Below, piece by piece: positions 31,154 through 41,342 of a DNA stretch of 64,000 bases. This DNA is from Streptomyces fungicidicus. GTDB taxonomy: Bacteria; Actinomycetota; Actinomycetes; Streptomycetales; Streptomycetaceae. Positions within the stretch are counted from its first letter, which is position 1. The number at the start of each line of letters is the position of its first letter. The notes under the pieces were generated by a model. It made no database searches, was not told the origin of the DNA, and was given only the letters and a program-made list of their open reading frames with translations. A program made the position numbers and the translations under genes. The stretch covers positions 1,736,001 to 1,800,000 of the forward strand of contig NZ_CP023407.1 of NCBI RefSeq assembly GCF_003665435.1, written 5' to 3'.

Positions 31154-32095
31154 ATGGGTGCCGATCGCGTGTTCGCGTACGGCGCCGCCGCCGGCCTCCT
31201 CGGCGACCTGCTCCTCGGCGATCCCCGCCGCGGTCATCCGGTCGCCGCTTTCGGACGGGCCGCGGCCGCCGTGGAACGGGTGCTGTGGCGGGACGACCGG
31301 GGCCGGGGCGCCGTGCACACCGCCGTGTGCGTCGGCGGGACCGTCGTCCTGGGAAGCCTCGCCGCCCGCTCCGTACGCTCCTCCCCCGCCGCCTCCGCCG
31401 CCCTGACCGGCGTCGCCACCTGGGCCGTCGTCGGCGGGACCTCGCTGGCCCGGGAGGCCCGCGCCATCGGGCGGGCGCTGGACGCCGGGGACGTCGAGGC
31501 GGCCCGGGCGTGGCTGCCGCACCTGTGCGGCCGCGACCCCCAGGCGCTGGACGCCGACGGGATCGCCCGCGCGGTGGTCGAGTCCGTCGCCGAGAACACC
31601 TCCGACGCCGTGGTGGGCGCGCTGGTGTGGGGCGCCGTCGCCGGGGTGCCGGGACTGCTCGGGTTCCGGGCCGTCAACACGCTCGACGCGATGGTCGGCC
31701 ACAAGTCCCCGCGCCACCTCCGCTACGGCTGGGCCTCCGCCCGCCTCGACGACGTGGCCGGCTGGCCGGGGGCGCGGCTGACCGCCGTGCTCGCCGCGCT
31801 CGCGGGCCCCGACCCGCGCGGCGCCGTACGGGCGTGGCGCGCCGACGCCGCGAAGCACCCCAGCCCCAACGCCGGGCCCGTGGAGGCGTCGTTCGCCGGC
31901 GCGCTCGGCGTGCGGCTCGGCGGGACCCTCTCCTACGGCGGGCGGGTCGAACACCGGCCCGTCCTCAACGGCGGCGGACGTGCCGTGTCCGTGGCCGACA
32001 TCGACCGGGCGGTACGGCTCTCGCGGCGGGTCGGCTGGCTCGCGCTCGCGGCCGGTGCCGCCGCGCGGAGGGTGACGAAGGGACGTGCATCGTGA
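31154..32095 (+). CDS. cobD: Adenosylcobinamide-phosphate synthase (CobD/CbiB)
   Basis: A 313-residue membrane protein that attaches aminopropanol (or its phosphate) to adenosylcobyric acid to give adenosylcobinamide (phosphate). Family hallmarks are LLLGDPRRGHPVAAFGR near the N-terminus, VESVAENTSDAVVGALVW in the middle, and RAVNTLDAMVGHKSPRHLRYGWASARLDD. About five helices are expected. It is the first large gene after the B12 riboswitch, and its stop overlaps the cobQ start (GTGA). Confidence 0.93.
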   Translation: MGADRVFAYGAAAGLLGDLLLGDPRRGHPVAAFGRAAAAVERVLWRDDRGRGAVHTAVCVGGTVVLGSLAARSVRSSPAASAALTGVATWAVVGGTSLAREARAIGRALDAGDVEAARAWLPHLCGRDPQALDADGIARAVVESVAENTSDAVVGALVWGAVAGVPGLLGFRAVNTLDAMVGHKSPRHLRYGWASARLDDVAGWPGARLTAVLAALAGPDPRGAVRAWRADAAKHPSPNAGPVEASFAGALGVRLGGTLSYGGRVEHRPVLNGGGRAVSVADIDRAVRLSRRVGWLALAAGAAARRVTKGRAS

Positions 32096-33627
32096 ACGGT
32101 GGGGGGCTGCTGGTCGCCGGGACCACCTCGGACGCCGGCAAGAGCGTGGTGACCGCCGGGATCTGCCGGTGGCTGGCGCGGCAGGGCGTCAAGGTCGCGC
32201 CGTTCAAGGCGCAGAACATGTCGCTGAACTCGTTCGTGACGCGGGAGGGCGCCGAGATCGGGCGGGCGCAGGCCATGCAGGCCCAGGCCTGCCGGGTGGA
32301 GCCCACCGCGCTGATGAACCCGGTGCTGCTGAAGCCGGGCGGCGAGCAGTCCAGCCAGGTGGTGCTGATGGGCAGGCCGGTCGGCGAGATGACCGCCCGC
32401 GGCTACCACGGCGGACGCCAGCAGCGGCTGCTGGGCACGGTGCTGGACTGTCTGGAGCAGTTGCGGGGCACGTATGACGCGGTGATCTGCGAGGGGGCCG
32501 GCAGCCCGGCCGAGATCAACCTGCGGCGCACCGACATCGTGAACATGGGGATCGCCCGGAGCGCCGGGCTTCCCGTCCTCGTCGTCGGCGACATCGACCG
32601 GGGCGGCGTCTTCGCCTCCTTCTTCGGTACCGTCGCCCTGCTCTCCCGCACGGACCAGGAGCTGGTCGCCGGGTTCCTGGTGAACAAGTTCCGGGGCGAC
32701 GTGTCGCTGCTGGAGCCCGGACTGGAGATGCTGCACGGCCTCACCGGGCGCCGGACCTACGGCGTGCTGCCCTTCCGGCACGGGCTCGGCATCGACGAGG
32801 AGGACGGGCTCCGGGTGTCGCTGCGCGGCGCCGTCCGCGAGTCGGCGGTGGCCGCCCCGCTCGGCGAGGACGTGCTGCGGGTCGCCGTCTGCGCGGTGCC
32901 GCTGATGTCCAACTTCACCGACGTGGACGCGCTGGCCGCCGAACCCGGTGTGGTGGTGCGGTTCGTGGACCGGCCCGAGGAACTCGTCGACGCCGACCTC
33001 GTGGTCGTGCCCGGCACCCGCGGGACCGTCCGGGCCCTCGACTGGCTGCGGGAGCGCGGCCTCGCGGACGCCCTGCGGCGACGGGCGGCCGAGGGGCGGC
33101 CGGTGCTCGGCATCTGCGGGGGCTACCAGCTCCTCGGGGAGTCCGTCGAGGACGACGTCGAGAGCCGGCGGGGCCGCGTCGACGGGCTCGGCATCCTGCC
33201 GGTGCGGGTGCGGTTCGCCCGCGAGAAGACGCTCACCCGCCCCGTCGGCGAGGCGCTCGGCGAGCCCGTCGAGGGATACGAGATCCATTACGGCGTCGCC
33301 GAGGTGCTGGGCGGGGAAGTGTTCATCTCCGACGACCGGGGACGCGGCCTGGACGGCTGCCGGGTCGGGAAGACCTGGGGCACGCACTGGCACGGCTCGC
33401 TGGAGTCGGACCGCTTCCGGCGGGCCTTCCTGCGCAAGGTGGCCGCCGCCGCGGGACGCCGCTTCGTGCCGGCCCCCGACACCTCGTTCGCCGCGCTGCG
33501 CGAGGAGCAGCTCGACCGGCTCGGCGACCTGATCGAACAGCACGCGGACACGGACGCGCTGTGGCGGCTCATCGAGTCCGGCGCGCCGCAAGGACTGCCC
33601 TTCATTCCACCGGGAGCACCCGCATGA
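32092..33627 (+). CDS. cobQ: Cobyric acid synthase CobQ
   Basis: A 511-residue ATP- and glutamine-dependent amidase that converts adenosylcobyrinate diamide to cobyric acid by amidating four side chains. The N-terminal deaminase-like ATPase domain has the P-loop GTTSDAGKS (about 10-18) and KAQNMSLNS. The C-terminal GATase domain has the nucleophile C342 (GICGGYQLLG) and the His motif GTHWHGSLE. Length is normal. GTG at 32092 overlaps the cobD stop, and its stop overlaps the cobN start (ATGA). Confidence 0.96.
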   Translation: MNGGGLLVAGTTSDAGKSVVTAGICRWLARQGVKVAPFKAQNMSLNSFVTREGAEIGRAQAMQAQACRVEPTALMNPVLLKPGGEQSSQVVLMGRPVGEMTARGYHGGRQQRLLGTVLDCLEQLRGTYDAVICEGAGSPAEINLRRTDIVNMGIARSAGLPVLVVGDIDRGGVFASFFGTVALLSRTDQELVAGFLVNKFRGDVSLLEPGLEMLHGLTGRRTYGVLPFRHGLGIDEEDGLRVSLRGAVRESAVAAPLGEDVLRVAVCAVPLMSNFTDVDALAAEPGVVVRFVDRPEELVDADLVVVPGTRGTVRALDWLRERGLADALRRRAAEGRPVLGICGGYQLLGESVEDDVESRRGRVDGLGILPVRVRFAREKTLTRPVGEALGEPVEGYEIHYGVAEVLGGEVFISDDRGRGLDGCRVGKTWGTHWHGSLESDRFRRAFLRKVAAAAGRRFVPAPDTSFAALREEQLDRLGDLIEQHADTDALWRLIESGAPQGLPFIPPGAPA

Positions 33628-36600
33628 GCACTGTGTTGTTGTTGTCGACCGCCGACACGGACCTCCTGGCGGCCCGTGCCTCCGGGGCCTCCTACCGGAT
33701 CGGCAACCCGGCCCGCGTCGACGTCGCGGACGAGCTGCCCGCGCTGCTCGACGGGGCGGACCTCGCCGTCGTACGGCTGCTGGGCGGCAAGCGTGCCTGG
33801 GAGGACGGGCTCGCGGCGCTCAGGGCGTCCGGGGTCCCGGCGGTGCTGCTCGGCGGCGAGACCGTGCCGGACGCGGAGCTGATGGCCGAGTCGACGGTGC
33901 CGGCCGGAGTGGTGGCGGAGGCGCTGCGCTACCTCGTCGAGGGCGGCCCGGAGAACCTGACCGAGCTGGCCCGGTTCCTCTCGGACACCGTGCTGCTGAC
34001 CGGCGAGGGCTTCGAGGAGCCGCGGAGGATGCCGGAGTACGGCGTCCACGGCGCCCGCGCCGTGCGGGCCGGCCGCCCGACGGTCGGCGTGCTCTTCTAC
34101 CGCGCGCACCACCTGAGCGGCAACACCGGCTTCGTGGACACCCTGTGCGACGCGATCGAGGCGCGGGGCGCCAACGCCCTTCCGGTGTACTGCGGTTCGC
34201 TGCGCGGCGCCGACGCAGGGCTGTACGAGCTGCTGGCGAAGGCGGACACCCTGGTCGCCACGGTGCTGGCGGCCGGCGGCACCCACGCCTCACAGGCCTC
34301 GGCGGGCGGTGACGAGGAGGCCTGGGACATCGGGGCGCTGGCCGACCTGGACGTGCCGGTGCTGCAGGGGCTCTGTCTCACCTCCTCGCGGGCCGCCTGG
34401 GAGGAGTCCGACGCCGCCCTGTCCCCCATGGACGCGGCGATGCAGGTCGCCATCCCGGAGTTCGACGGACGGCTGATCACGGTCCCCTTCTCCTTCAAGG
34501 AGCAGGGCCCGGACGACGTCCCGGTGTACGTCGCCGACCCGGAGCGGGCGGCCCGGGTGGCCGGCATCGCCGTGCGGCACGCGGTGCTCGGGCACCGGCC
34601 GAACGCGGAGAAGAAGCTCGCGCTGGTCTTCACCGCGTACCCGACCAAGCACTCGCGCGTCGGCAACGCGGTGGGCCTCGACACCCCGGCCTCCGCGGTG
34701 CGGGTGCTCGACGCGCTGCGCGACGCGGGGTACGGGGTGCACGGGTACCCCGACAACGGCGACGAGCTGATCCACCGGCTGATCGAGGCGGGCGGCCACG
34801 ACGTGGAGTGGCTGACGGAGGACCAGCTGGCCGCCGCGCCCGCGCGGGTGCCGCTCGCGGACTACCGCGCCTGGTTCGAGAGGCTGGACCCGGCGCTGCG
34901 GGACGCCATGACCGAGGCGTGGGGGGAACCGCCGGGCTCGCTGTACGTCGACGGCGACGACATCGTGCTGGCCTCCCTCCGGTTCGGGAACGTCGTCGTG
35001 ATGATCCAGCCGCCGCGCGGCTTCGGCGAGAACCCCATCGCCATCTACCACGACCCCGACATGCCGCCGTCGCACCACTACATGGCCGCCTACCGGTGGC
35101 TGGAGGCCGCGACGTCGGAGGGGGGCTTCGGCGCCGACGCGATCGTGCACATGGGCAAGCACGGCACCATGGAGTGGCTGCCGGGCAAGGGCCTCGGACT
35201 GGGCGCCGGCTGCGCACCGGACGCGGTGCTCGGCGACCTGCCGCTGATCTACCCGTTCATCGTCAACGACCCCGGTGAGGGCACCCAGGCCAAGCGGCGC
35301 GGGCACGCGACGGTGGTCGACCACCTCGTCCCGCCGATGGCGCGCGCCGACACGTACGGCGACCTCGCGAAGCTGGAGCAGCTCCTCGACGAGTACGCCC
35401 TGGTCTCCGACCTGGACCCGGACAAGGCCCCGGCGGTACGGGCGCAGATCTGGACGCTGGTCAAGGCGGCCGAGCTCCACCACGACCTGCACGTGGACGA
35501 CCAGCCGGACGACGACGACTTCGACTCGTTCGTCATGCACATCGACGGCTATCTCTGCGAGATCAAGGACGTGCAGATCCGCGACGGGCTGCACGTGCTC
35601 GGCGGCGGTCCGGTCGGTGAGCCGCGCGTCAACCTGGTGCTCGCGGTGCTGCGCGCCTCGCAGGTGTGGGGCGGCCGGGCGAACGCGCTGCCGGGTCTGC
35701 GGGCCACCCTGGCCGCGCACTTCGGTCTGGTGGAGAAGGAGCTGCTGGCCGAGCCCGGCGCCCCGCTGAAGGTGCCGGCGGAGCTGACCGACCTGGTGGA
35801 CGGTCCGGCCCGGTCTGCCTCCGACGCGGTCGACCTGCTGGAGCAGCTGTGCCGGCGGATCGCGGAGGGCATGGAGGAGCGCGGCTGGGCCGCCGGGGAG
35901 AGCGCGCCGCTGCTGCGGGAGGTGCTGGGCGCCGAACTCCCGGACGCGGTGGCCGTGGTGGAGTTCGCCTGCACCGAGGTGGTGCCCCGGCTCGCCCGGA
36001 CCACGGACGAGATCGGCCACATCCTGCGGGCCCTGAACGGCGGTTACGTCCCGGCGGGCCCCTCGGGTTCACCGACGCGCGGGCTGGTCAACGTGCTGCC
36101 GACCGGCCGGAACTTCTACTCCGTCGACCCCAAGGCGATCCCGTCGAGGCTGAGCTGGGAGGTCGGGCAGTCACTGGCGGACTCGCTGGTGCAGCGCTAT
36201 CTCCAAGACACCGGTGAGTACCCGAAGTCCGTGGGCCTGACGGTGTGGGGTACGTCCGCGATGCGCACCCAGGGCGACGACATCGCCGAGATCCTGGCGC
36301 TGCTGGGCTGCCGGCCGGTGTGGGACGACGCCTCGCGCCGGGTGACCGGCTTCGAGGTGGTCGGGCCCGAGGAGCTGGGCCGGCCGCGCATCGACGTCAC
36401 GGTCCGCATCTCCGGCTTCTTCCGGGACGCGTTCCCGCACGTCGTGGGGCTGATCGACGACGCGGTGCGGGCGGTGGCGGAGCTGGACGAGCCGGCCGAC
36501 GTGAACTACGTACGCGCCCACGCCGACGAGGACACCGCCGGGCACGGCGACCGGCGGCGGGCCACGGCCCGCATCTTCGGCTCCAAGCCGGGCGCGTACG

Positions 36601-37292
36601 GCGCCGGTCTGCTGCCGCTGATCGACGCCCGCAACTGGCGCTCCGACGCGGACCTCGCCGAGGTGTACGCGGTGTGGGGCGGCTACGCCTACGGGCGCGG
36701 GCTCGACGGGCGGGCCGCGCGGGGCGACATGGAGACGGCGTTCCGGCGGATCGCGGTGGCGGCGAAGAACGTCGACACCCGCGAGCACGACCTCGTCGAC
36801 GCGGACGACTACTTCCAGTACCACGGCGGGATGGTCGCCATGGTGCGGCATCTGACGGGTGCGAGCCCGGAGGCGTACGTCGGGGACTCGGCGACTCCGG
36901 ACCAGGTGAGGACGCGCACCCTGGGCGAGGAGACGCACCGGGTGTTCCGGGCGCGGGTGGTCAACCCCCGCTGGATGAGCGCCATGAGGAGGCACGGCTA
37001 CAAGGGCGCCTTCGAGATGGCCGCGACCGTCGACTACCTCTTCGGGTACGACGCCACGGCCGGGGTCGTGGACGACTGGATGTACGAGAAGCTGAGCGCG
37101 GAGTACGTCTTCGACCAGGAGAACCGGGACTTCATGAAGAAGTCCAACCCGTGGGCGCTGCGCGGCATCACCGAGCGGCTGCTGGAGGCCGCCGACCGGG
37201 GCCTGTGGGCCGAGCCGGACGCGGACACCCTCGAGCGGCTGCGCGCCACCTATCTGGAACTCGAAGGCGATCTGGAGGGCGACGACAAGTGA
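33624..37292 (+). CDS. cobN: Cobaltochelatase large subunit CobN
   Basis: A 1222-residue protein of the CobN/Mg-chelatase H-subunit family, which binds hydrogenobyrinic acid a,c-diamide and inserts cobalt with ATP. Recognisable segments include [60 protein letters not shown] and [22 protein letters not shown] near the end. ATG at 33624 overlaps the cobQ stop. CobN marks the aerobic route. Its ATPase and VWA partners are supplied by the next gene in fused form, since no separate cobS or cobT is seen. Confidence 0.96.
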   Translation: MSTVLLLSTADTDLLAARASGASYRIGNPARVDVADELPALLDGADLAVVRLLGGKRAWEDGLAALRASGVPAVLLGGETVPDAELMAESTVPAGVVAEALRYLVEGGPENLTELARFLSDTVLLTGEGFEEPRRMPEYGVHGARAVRAGRPTVGVLFYRAHHLSGNTGFVDTLCDAIEARGANALPVYCGSLRGADAGLYELLAKADTLVATVLAAGGTHASQASAGGDEEAWDIGALADLDVPVLQGLCLTSSRAAWEESDAALSPMDAAMQVAIPEFDGRLITVPFSFKEQGPDDVPVYVADPERAARVAGIAVRHAVLGHRPNAEKKLALVFTAYPTKHSRVGNAVGLDTPASAVRVLDALRDAGYGVHGYPDNGDELIHRLIEAGGHDVEWLTEDQLAAAPARVPLADYRAWFERLDPALRDAMTEAWGEPPGSLYVDGDDIVLASLRFGNVVVMIQPPRGFGENPIAIYHDPDMPPSHHYMAAYRWLEAATSEGGFGADAIVHMGKHGTMEWLPGKGLGLGAGCAPDAVLGDLPLIYPFIVNDPGEGTQAKRRGHATVVDHLVPPMARADTYGDLAKLEQLLDEYALVSDLDPDKAPAVRAQIWTLVKAAELHHDLHVDDQPDDDDFDSFVMHIDGYLCEIKDVQIRDGLHVLGGGPVGEPRVNLVLAVLRASQVWGGRANALPGLRATLAAHFGLVEKELLAEPGAPLKVPAELTDLVDGPARSASDAVDLLEQLCRRIAEGMEERGWAAGESAPLLREVLGAELPDAVAVVEFACTEVVPRLARTTDEIGHILRALNGGYVPAGPSGSPTRGLVNVLPTGRNFYSVDPKAIPSRLSWEVGQSLADSLVQRYLQDTGEYPKSVGLTVWGTSAMRTQGDDIAEILALLGCRPVWDDASRRVTGFEVVGPEELGRPRIDVTVRISGFFRDAFPHVVGLIDDAVRAVAELDEPADVNYVRAHADEDTAGHGDRRRATARIFGSKPGAYGAGLLPLIDARNWRSDADLAEVYAVWGGYAYGRGLDGRAARGDMETAFRRIAVAAKNVDTREHDLVDADDYFQYHGGMVAMVRHLTGASPEAYVGDSATPDQVRTRTLGEETHRVFRARVVNPRWMSAMRRHGYKGAFEMAATVDYLFGYDATAGVVDDWMYEKLSAEYVFDQENRDFMKKSNPWALRGITERLLEAADRGLWAEPDADTLERLRATYLELEGDLEGDDK

Positions 37293-39289
37293 GTACCCCG
37301 TTCCCGTTCACGGCCGTCGTCGGCCAGGACGACCTGCGGCTCGCGCTGCTCCTGAACGCCGTGTCCCCGGCGGTCGGCGGCGTGCTGGTGCGCGGCGAGA
37401 AGGGCACCGCGAAGTCGACGGCGGTGCGCGCCCTGTCGGCGCTGCTGCCGGAGGTCGATGTCGTCTCCGGGTGCCGGTTCTCCTGCGCCCCGGGCTCCCC
37501 CGACCCCGCCTGTCCGGACGGACCGCACGCGCCGGGGGCCTCCGGGTCCCGTCCGGCGCGGATGGTCGAACTGCCCGTCGGCGCCTCCGAGGACCGGCTG
37601 GTGGGTGCGCTGGACATCGAGCGGGCCCTGTCGGAGGGCGTGAAGGCGTTCGAGCCGGGTCTGCTCGCCGACGCGCACCGCGGGATCCTCTACGTCGACG
37701 AGGTCAATCTGCTCCACGACCATCTGGTCGACCTGCTGCTGGACGCCGCCGCGATGGGCGCCTCGTACGTGGAGCGCGAGGGGGTGTCCGTGCGGCACGC
37801 CTCGAGGTTCCTGCTCGTCGGCACGATGAACCCCGAGGAGGGCGAGCTGCGGCCGCAGTTGCTCGACCGGTTCGGGCTCACCGTCGAGGTCGCCGCCTCC
37901 CGCGAGCCCGACCAGCGGGTGGAGGTCGTACGGCGCAGGCTGGCGTACGACGACGACCCGGCCGGTTTCGCCGCCCGCTGGGCCGGCGAGGAGGCCGCCG
38001 TGCGGCAGCGCGTCGTGGCCGCCCGCGCGCTGCTGCCGTCGGTGCGGCTGGGCGACGGGGCGCTGCGGCAGATCGCGGCGACCTGTGCCGCCTTCGAGGT
38101 GGACGGCATGCGCGCCGACATCGTGATGGCGCGCACGGCGACCGCGCTGGCCGCGTGGGCCGGGCGGAGCGACGTGCTGGCGGAGGACGTGCGGCAGGCC
38201 GCGCTGCTGGCCCTCCCGCACCGGCGGCGGCGGAACCCGTTCGACGCTCCGGGTCTCGACGAGGACAAGCTCGACGAGACCCTGGAGGAGTTCGGCGGGC
38301 AGGACCCGGGCGACGGCGACGACGATCCGGAGGACCCGGGTCCCGGCGGTGGCCCCGGCGGGCAGCCGGAGCCGGGGGACGCGCCCGGCGGCGACGGTGA
38401 CACCGCCGCGCGTCCCGAGGCCGGGGAGGGCGGGGAGCCGCGGCCCTCCGGCGCCGGCGAGCAGTCGCCCGTGCGGGCGGCCGAGCCGTTCCGGGCGAAG
38501 GTGCTGAGCGTGCCCGGACTCGGCGAGGGCGCCGCCGGGCGGCGCTCGCGGGCGCGGACCGAGCACGGGCGGACCACCGGGGCCCGGCGGCCCCGGGGAG
38601 CGCTGACCAAGCTGCACCTCGCGGCCACCGTCCGGGCCGCCGCCCCGCACCAGCGGGCGCGGGGGCGCAGCGGGCCCGGGCTGGTGGTGCGCCGGGACGA
38701 TCTGCGGCAGGCGACCCGCGAGGGGCGCGAGGGGAACCTCGTGCTGTTCGTCGTGGACGCCTCGGGTTCGATGGCGGCGCGCCAGCGGATGGGCGCGGTG
38801 AAGGGCGCCGTGCTGTCGCTGCTGCTCGACGCCTATCAGCGGCGGGACAAGGTGGGGCTGGTGACCTTCCGCGGGTCGGCGGCCGAGGTGGCGCTGCCGC
38901 CGACGTCGTCGGTGGACGCGGCCGCCGCCCGGCTGGAGTCGCTGCCGACCGGTGGCCGTACGCCGCTGGCGGCCGGGCTGCTGAGGGCGCACGAGGTGCT
39001 GCGGGTGGAGCGGCTGCGGGACCCGGCGCGGCGGGCGCTGGTCGTGGTGGTGACGGACGGGCGGGCCACCGGTGGTCCCGAGCCGGTGGCGCTGGCCTCG
39101 CGGGCCGCGCGGCTGTTCGCGGCCGAGCAGGTCGCCTCCGTGGTCGTGGACTGCGAGTCGGGGCCGGTGCGGCTGGGGCTCGCCGGGCGGCTCGCGGATG
39201 AGCTGGGCGGTACGGCGGTGACGCTCGACGAGCTGCGGGCGGACTCGATCGCCGGGCTGGTGAAGGACGTGCAGAGGAGGGCCGCGTAA
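37289..39289 (+). CDS. Fused ChlI/ChlD-type cobaltochelatase AAA+/VWA subunit
   Basis: A 666-residue protein. The AAA+ domain has Walker [10 protein letters not shown] (about 36-44), Walker [11 protein letters not shown] and the sensor block [23 protein letters not shown] disordered linker rich in Gly, Pro, Asp and Glu (about 330-400) connects to a von Willebrand A domain with MIDAS D490-A-S492-G-S494 (FVVDASGSM). It combines the I and D subunits of Mg-chelatase-type enzymes in one chain and most likely powers CobN. GTG at 37289 overlaps the cobN stop, and TAATG links it to cobO. Confidence 0.92.
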   Translation: MSTPFPFTAVVGQDDLRLALLLNAVSPAVGGVLVRGEKGTAKSTAVRALSALLPEVDVVSGCRFSCAPGSPDPACPDGPHAPGASGSRPARMVELPVGASEDRLVGALDIERALSEGVKAFEPGLLADAHRGILYVDEVNLLHDHLVDLLLDAAAMGASYVEREGVSVRHASRFLLVGTMNPEEGELRPQLLDRFGLTVEVAASREPDQRVEVVRRRLAYDDDPAGFAARWAGEEAAVRQRVVAARALLPSVRLGDGALRQIAATCAAFEVDGMRADIVMARTATALAAWAGRSDVLAEDVRQAALLALPHRRRRNPFDAPGLDEDKLDETLEEFGGQDPGDGDDDPEDPGPGGGPGGQPEPGDAPGGDGDTAARPEAGEGGEPRPSGAGEQSPVRAAEPFRAKVLSVPGLGEGAAGRRSRARTEHGRTTGARRPRGALTKLHLAATVRAAAPHQRARGRSGPGLVVRRDDLRQATREGREGNLVLFVVDASGSMAARQRMGAVKGAVLSLLLDAYQRRDKVGLVTFRGSAAEVALPPTSSVDAAAARLESLPTGGRTPLAAGLLRAHEVLRVERLRDPARRALVVVVTDGRATGGPEPVALASRAARLFAAEQVASVVVDCESGPVRLGLAGRLADELGGTAVTLDELRADSIAGLVKDVQRRAA

Positions 39290-39888
39290 TGCCCAAGGGG
39301 CAGCCGAGTGTGGTGCCGGACGACGGTCTGACGACACGTCAGCGGCGCAACCGTCCGCTGGTGGTGGTGCACACGGGCGTCGGGAAGGGCAAGTCGACGG
39401 CCGCCTTCGGGCTGGCGTTGCGGGCCTGGAACCAGGGGTGGCCGATCGGGGTGTTCCAGTTCGTCAAGTCGGCGAAGTGGAAGGTCGGCGAGGAGAACGC
39501 GCTGCGGGTGCTCGGCGCCTCCGGTGAGGGCGGGACCGTCGACTGGCACAAGATGGGCGAGGGCTGGTCGTGGGTCCAGCGGGACGCGCAGATGGACAAC
39601 GAGGAGAAGGCCCGGGAGGGCTGGGAGCAGGTCAAGCGGGACCTCGCCGCCGAGACGTACCGGCTGTACGTGCTGGACGAGTTCGCCTACCCGATGCACT
39701 GGGGCTGGATCGACACCGATGAGGTGGTGTCCGTGCTGCGGGAGCGGCCGGGGACGCAGCATGTGGTGATCACGGGGCGCAACGCGCCCGGCGCGCTGGT
39801 GGAGTTCGCCGACCTGGTGACCGACATGTCCAAGGTCAAGCACCCCATGGACGCCGGGCAGAAGGGGCAGAGGGGCATCGAGTGGTGA
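39289..39888 (+). CDS. cobO: Cob(I)yrinic acid a,c-diamide adenosyltransferase (CobO)
   Basis: A 199-residue ATP:corrinoid adenosyltransferase of the CobA/CobO/BtuR family, which attaches the 5'-deoxyadenosyl ligand to cobalt. The family P-loop is HTGVGKGKST (28-37). VFQFVKSAKWKVGEENAL, LYVLDEFAYPMHWGW and the C-terminal AGQKGQRGIEW tail are diagnostic. It lies between the chelatase and cobB, overlapping both neighbours by a few bases. Confidence 0.95.
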   Translation: MPKGQPSVVPDDGLTTRQRRNRPLVVVHTGVGKGKSTAAFGLALRAWNQGWPIGVFQFVKSAKWKVGEENALRVLGASGEGGTVDWHKMGEGWSWVQRDAQMDNEEKAREGWEQVKRDLAAETYRLYVLDEFAYPMHWGWIDTDEVVSVLRERPGTQHVVITGRNAPGALVEFADLVTDMSKVKHPMDAGQKGQRGIEW

Positions 39889-41342
39889 CCTCCGTTCCCC
39901 GGCTGGTGATCGCCGCGCCCTCTTCGGGCAGCGGCAAGACCACCGTCGCCACCGGGCTGATGGCCGCGCTCACCGCGCGGGGGCTCGCCGTGTCGCCGCA
40001 CAAGGTCGGGCCGGACTACATCGACCCCGGCTACCACACGCTCGCCACCGGGCGGGTGGGGCGGAACCTCGACGCGTACCTGTGCGGACCGGAGCTGGTC
40101 GGGCCGCTGTTCGCACACGGCGCGCGGGGCTGTGACATCGCCGTGGTCGAGGGTGTGATGGGGCTGTACGACGGGGCGGCCGGTGAGGGGGAGCTGGCCT
40201 CCACCGCGCAGGTGGCGAAGCTGCTCCGGGCGCCGGTGGTGCTGGTCGTGGACGCGTCCTCGCAGTCCCGGTCGGTGGCGGCGCTGGTGCACGGGTTCGT
40301 GTCCTTCGATCCGGAGGTGCGGATCGGGGGCGTGATCCTGAACAAGGTCGGCTCGGACCGGCACGAGGCGTTGCTGCGGGAGGCGTTGGACTCCGTCGGG
40401 GTGCCGGTGCTGGGGGTGTTGCGGCGGGCCGCGCCGGTGGAGACGCCGTCCCGGCATCTGGGGCTGGTGCCGGTGGCCGAGCGGGGTGCCCTGGCGGTCG
40501 AGGCTGTCGCGGCGATGGCCGCGCAGGTCGCCGGCGGGTGTGATCTGGCGGCGTTGGTCGCGTTGGCGCGGAGTGCGGGTCCCTTGGCGGGTGCGGGGTG
40601 GGACGCGGGTGAGGCCTTGGTTTCCTCGCCCCCGCCGCCCCTTCCCTTGCCGTCCCCGGGGGCTCTGCCCCCGGACTCCCGTTCGGCCCTGGACGGGCCT
40701 CGTCCTCAAGCGCCGGACGGGCTGGTGGATGCCGGGCGGCCTGTCAGGGTGGCCGTTGCCGGTGGGGCCGCGTTCACGTTCTCGTACTCCGAGCACGCCG
40801 AGTTGCTGACGGCGGCCGGGGCCGAGGTCGTCGTCTTTGATCCGCTGCGGGACGAGGAGTTGCCCGAGGGGACCGCCGGGCTGGTCGTCGGCGGGGGGTT
40901 CCCTGAGGTGTACGCCTCCGAGCTGTCCGCCAACGAGGGGCTGCGGAAGTCCGTCGCCGAGCTGGCGCTGAGCGGGGCTCCCGTCGCCGCCGAGTGCGCC
41001 GGGCTGCTGTACCTGTGCCGGGACCTGGACGGGCTGCCCATGTGCGGGGTGCTGGACGCCTCCGCGCGGATGTCGGAGCGGCTGACCCTGGGGTACCGGG
41101 ACGCCGTGGCGGTGAGCGACAGCGCGCTGGCCGGCGCCGGGACCCGGATGCGGGGGCACGAGTTCCACCGGACCGTCGTCGAGCCCGGCGCCGGAAGCGC
41201 TCCCGCCTGGGGGATGCGGGGGCCCGAGCGGCGTGTCGAGGGATTCGTGGAACGCGGTGTGCACGCGAGCTATCTGCACACGCACTGGGCGTCCGAGCCC
41301 GGTGTCGCCCGTCGGTTCGTGGAGAGGTGCCGGACGTCATGA
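39882..41342 (+). CDS. cobB: Cobyrinic acid a,c-diamide synthase CobB with repeat-derived linker
   Basis: A 486-residue ATP/glutamine amidase that amidates side chains a and c of (hydrogeno)cobyrinate. The ATPase domain has P-loop APSSGSGKTT (about 12-21) and KVGPDYIDPGYH. The GATase domain has AAECAGLLYLCRDL (nucleophile Cys) and an MRGHEFHRT / SYLHTHW C-terminus. Between them lies a Pro-rich stretch (about 248-284; SSPPPPLPLPSPGALPPDSR) whose DNA resembles an intergenic repeat found at 49205-49291. GTG at 39882 is used; GTG at 39885 overlaps the cobO stop and is as likely. Confidence 0.93.
   Translation: MVTSVPRLVIAAPSSGSGKTTVATGLMAALTARGLAVSPHKVGPDYIDPGYHTLATGRVGRNLDAYLCGPELVGPLFAHGARGCDIAVVEGVMGLYDGAAGEGELASTAQVAKLLRAPVVLVVDASSQSRSVAALVHGFVSFDPEVRIGGVILNKVGSDRHEALLREALDSVGVPVLGVLRRAAPVETPSRHLGLVPVAERGALAVEAVAAMAAQVAGGCDLAALVALARSAGPLAGAGWDAGEALVSSPPPPLPLPSPGALPPDSRSALDGPRPQAPDGLVDAGRPVRVAVAGGAAFTFSYSEHAELLTAAGAEVVVFDPLRDEELPEGTAGLVVGGGFPEVYASELSANEGLRKSVAELALSGAPVAAECAGLLYLCRDLDGLPMCGVLDASARMSERLTLGYRDAVAVSDSALAGAGTRMRGHEFHRTVVEPGAGSAPAWGMRGPERRVEGFVERGVHASYLHTHWASEPGVARRFVERCRTS
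40656..40725. repeat. Repeat element captured inside cobB
   Basis: A hairpin CCGGGGGC-TCT-GCCCCCGG (40656-40674) is followed by a CCTCAAGCGCCGGACGGGCTGG unit (about 40703-40724). The same order (GGGGCTCCGCCCC, then CTCCTCAAACGCCGG then AGGGGCTGG) occurs on the opposite strand at 49205-49291. The copy lies in frame within the interdomain linker. Confidence 0.6.

Noticed and set aside
30711..31155. Several open frames overlapping the riboswitch region
   Set aside because: The RNA aptamer explains the conserved sequence. Only the ORF at 31069-31149 has a ribosome site and meaningful position.
34290..36020. 576-codon minus-strand open frame within cobN
   Set aside because: CobN is a clear family member across the whole segment; the opposite frame is a codon-bias shadow.
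38290..38470. Low-complexity GGC/GAC-rich tract
   Set aside because: It encodes the disordered interdomain linker of the fused chelatase subunit, which is usual for such fusions.
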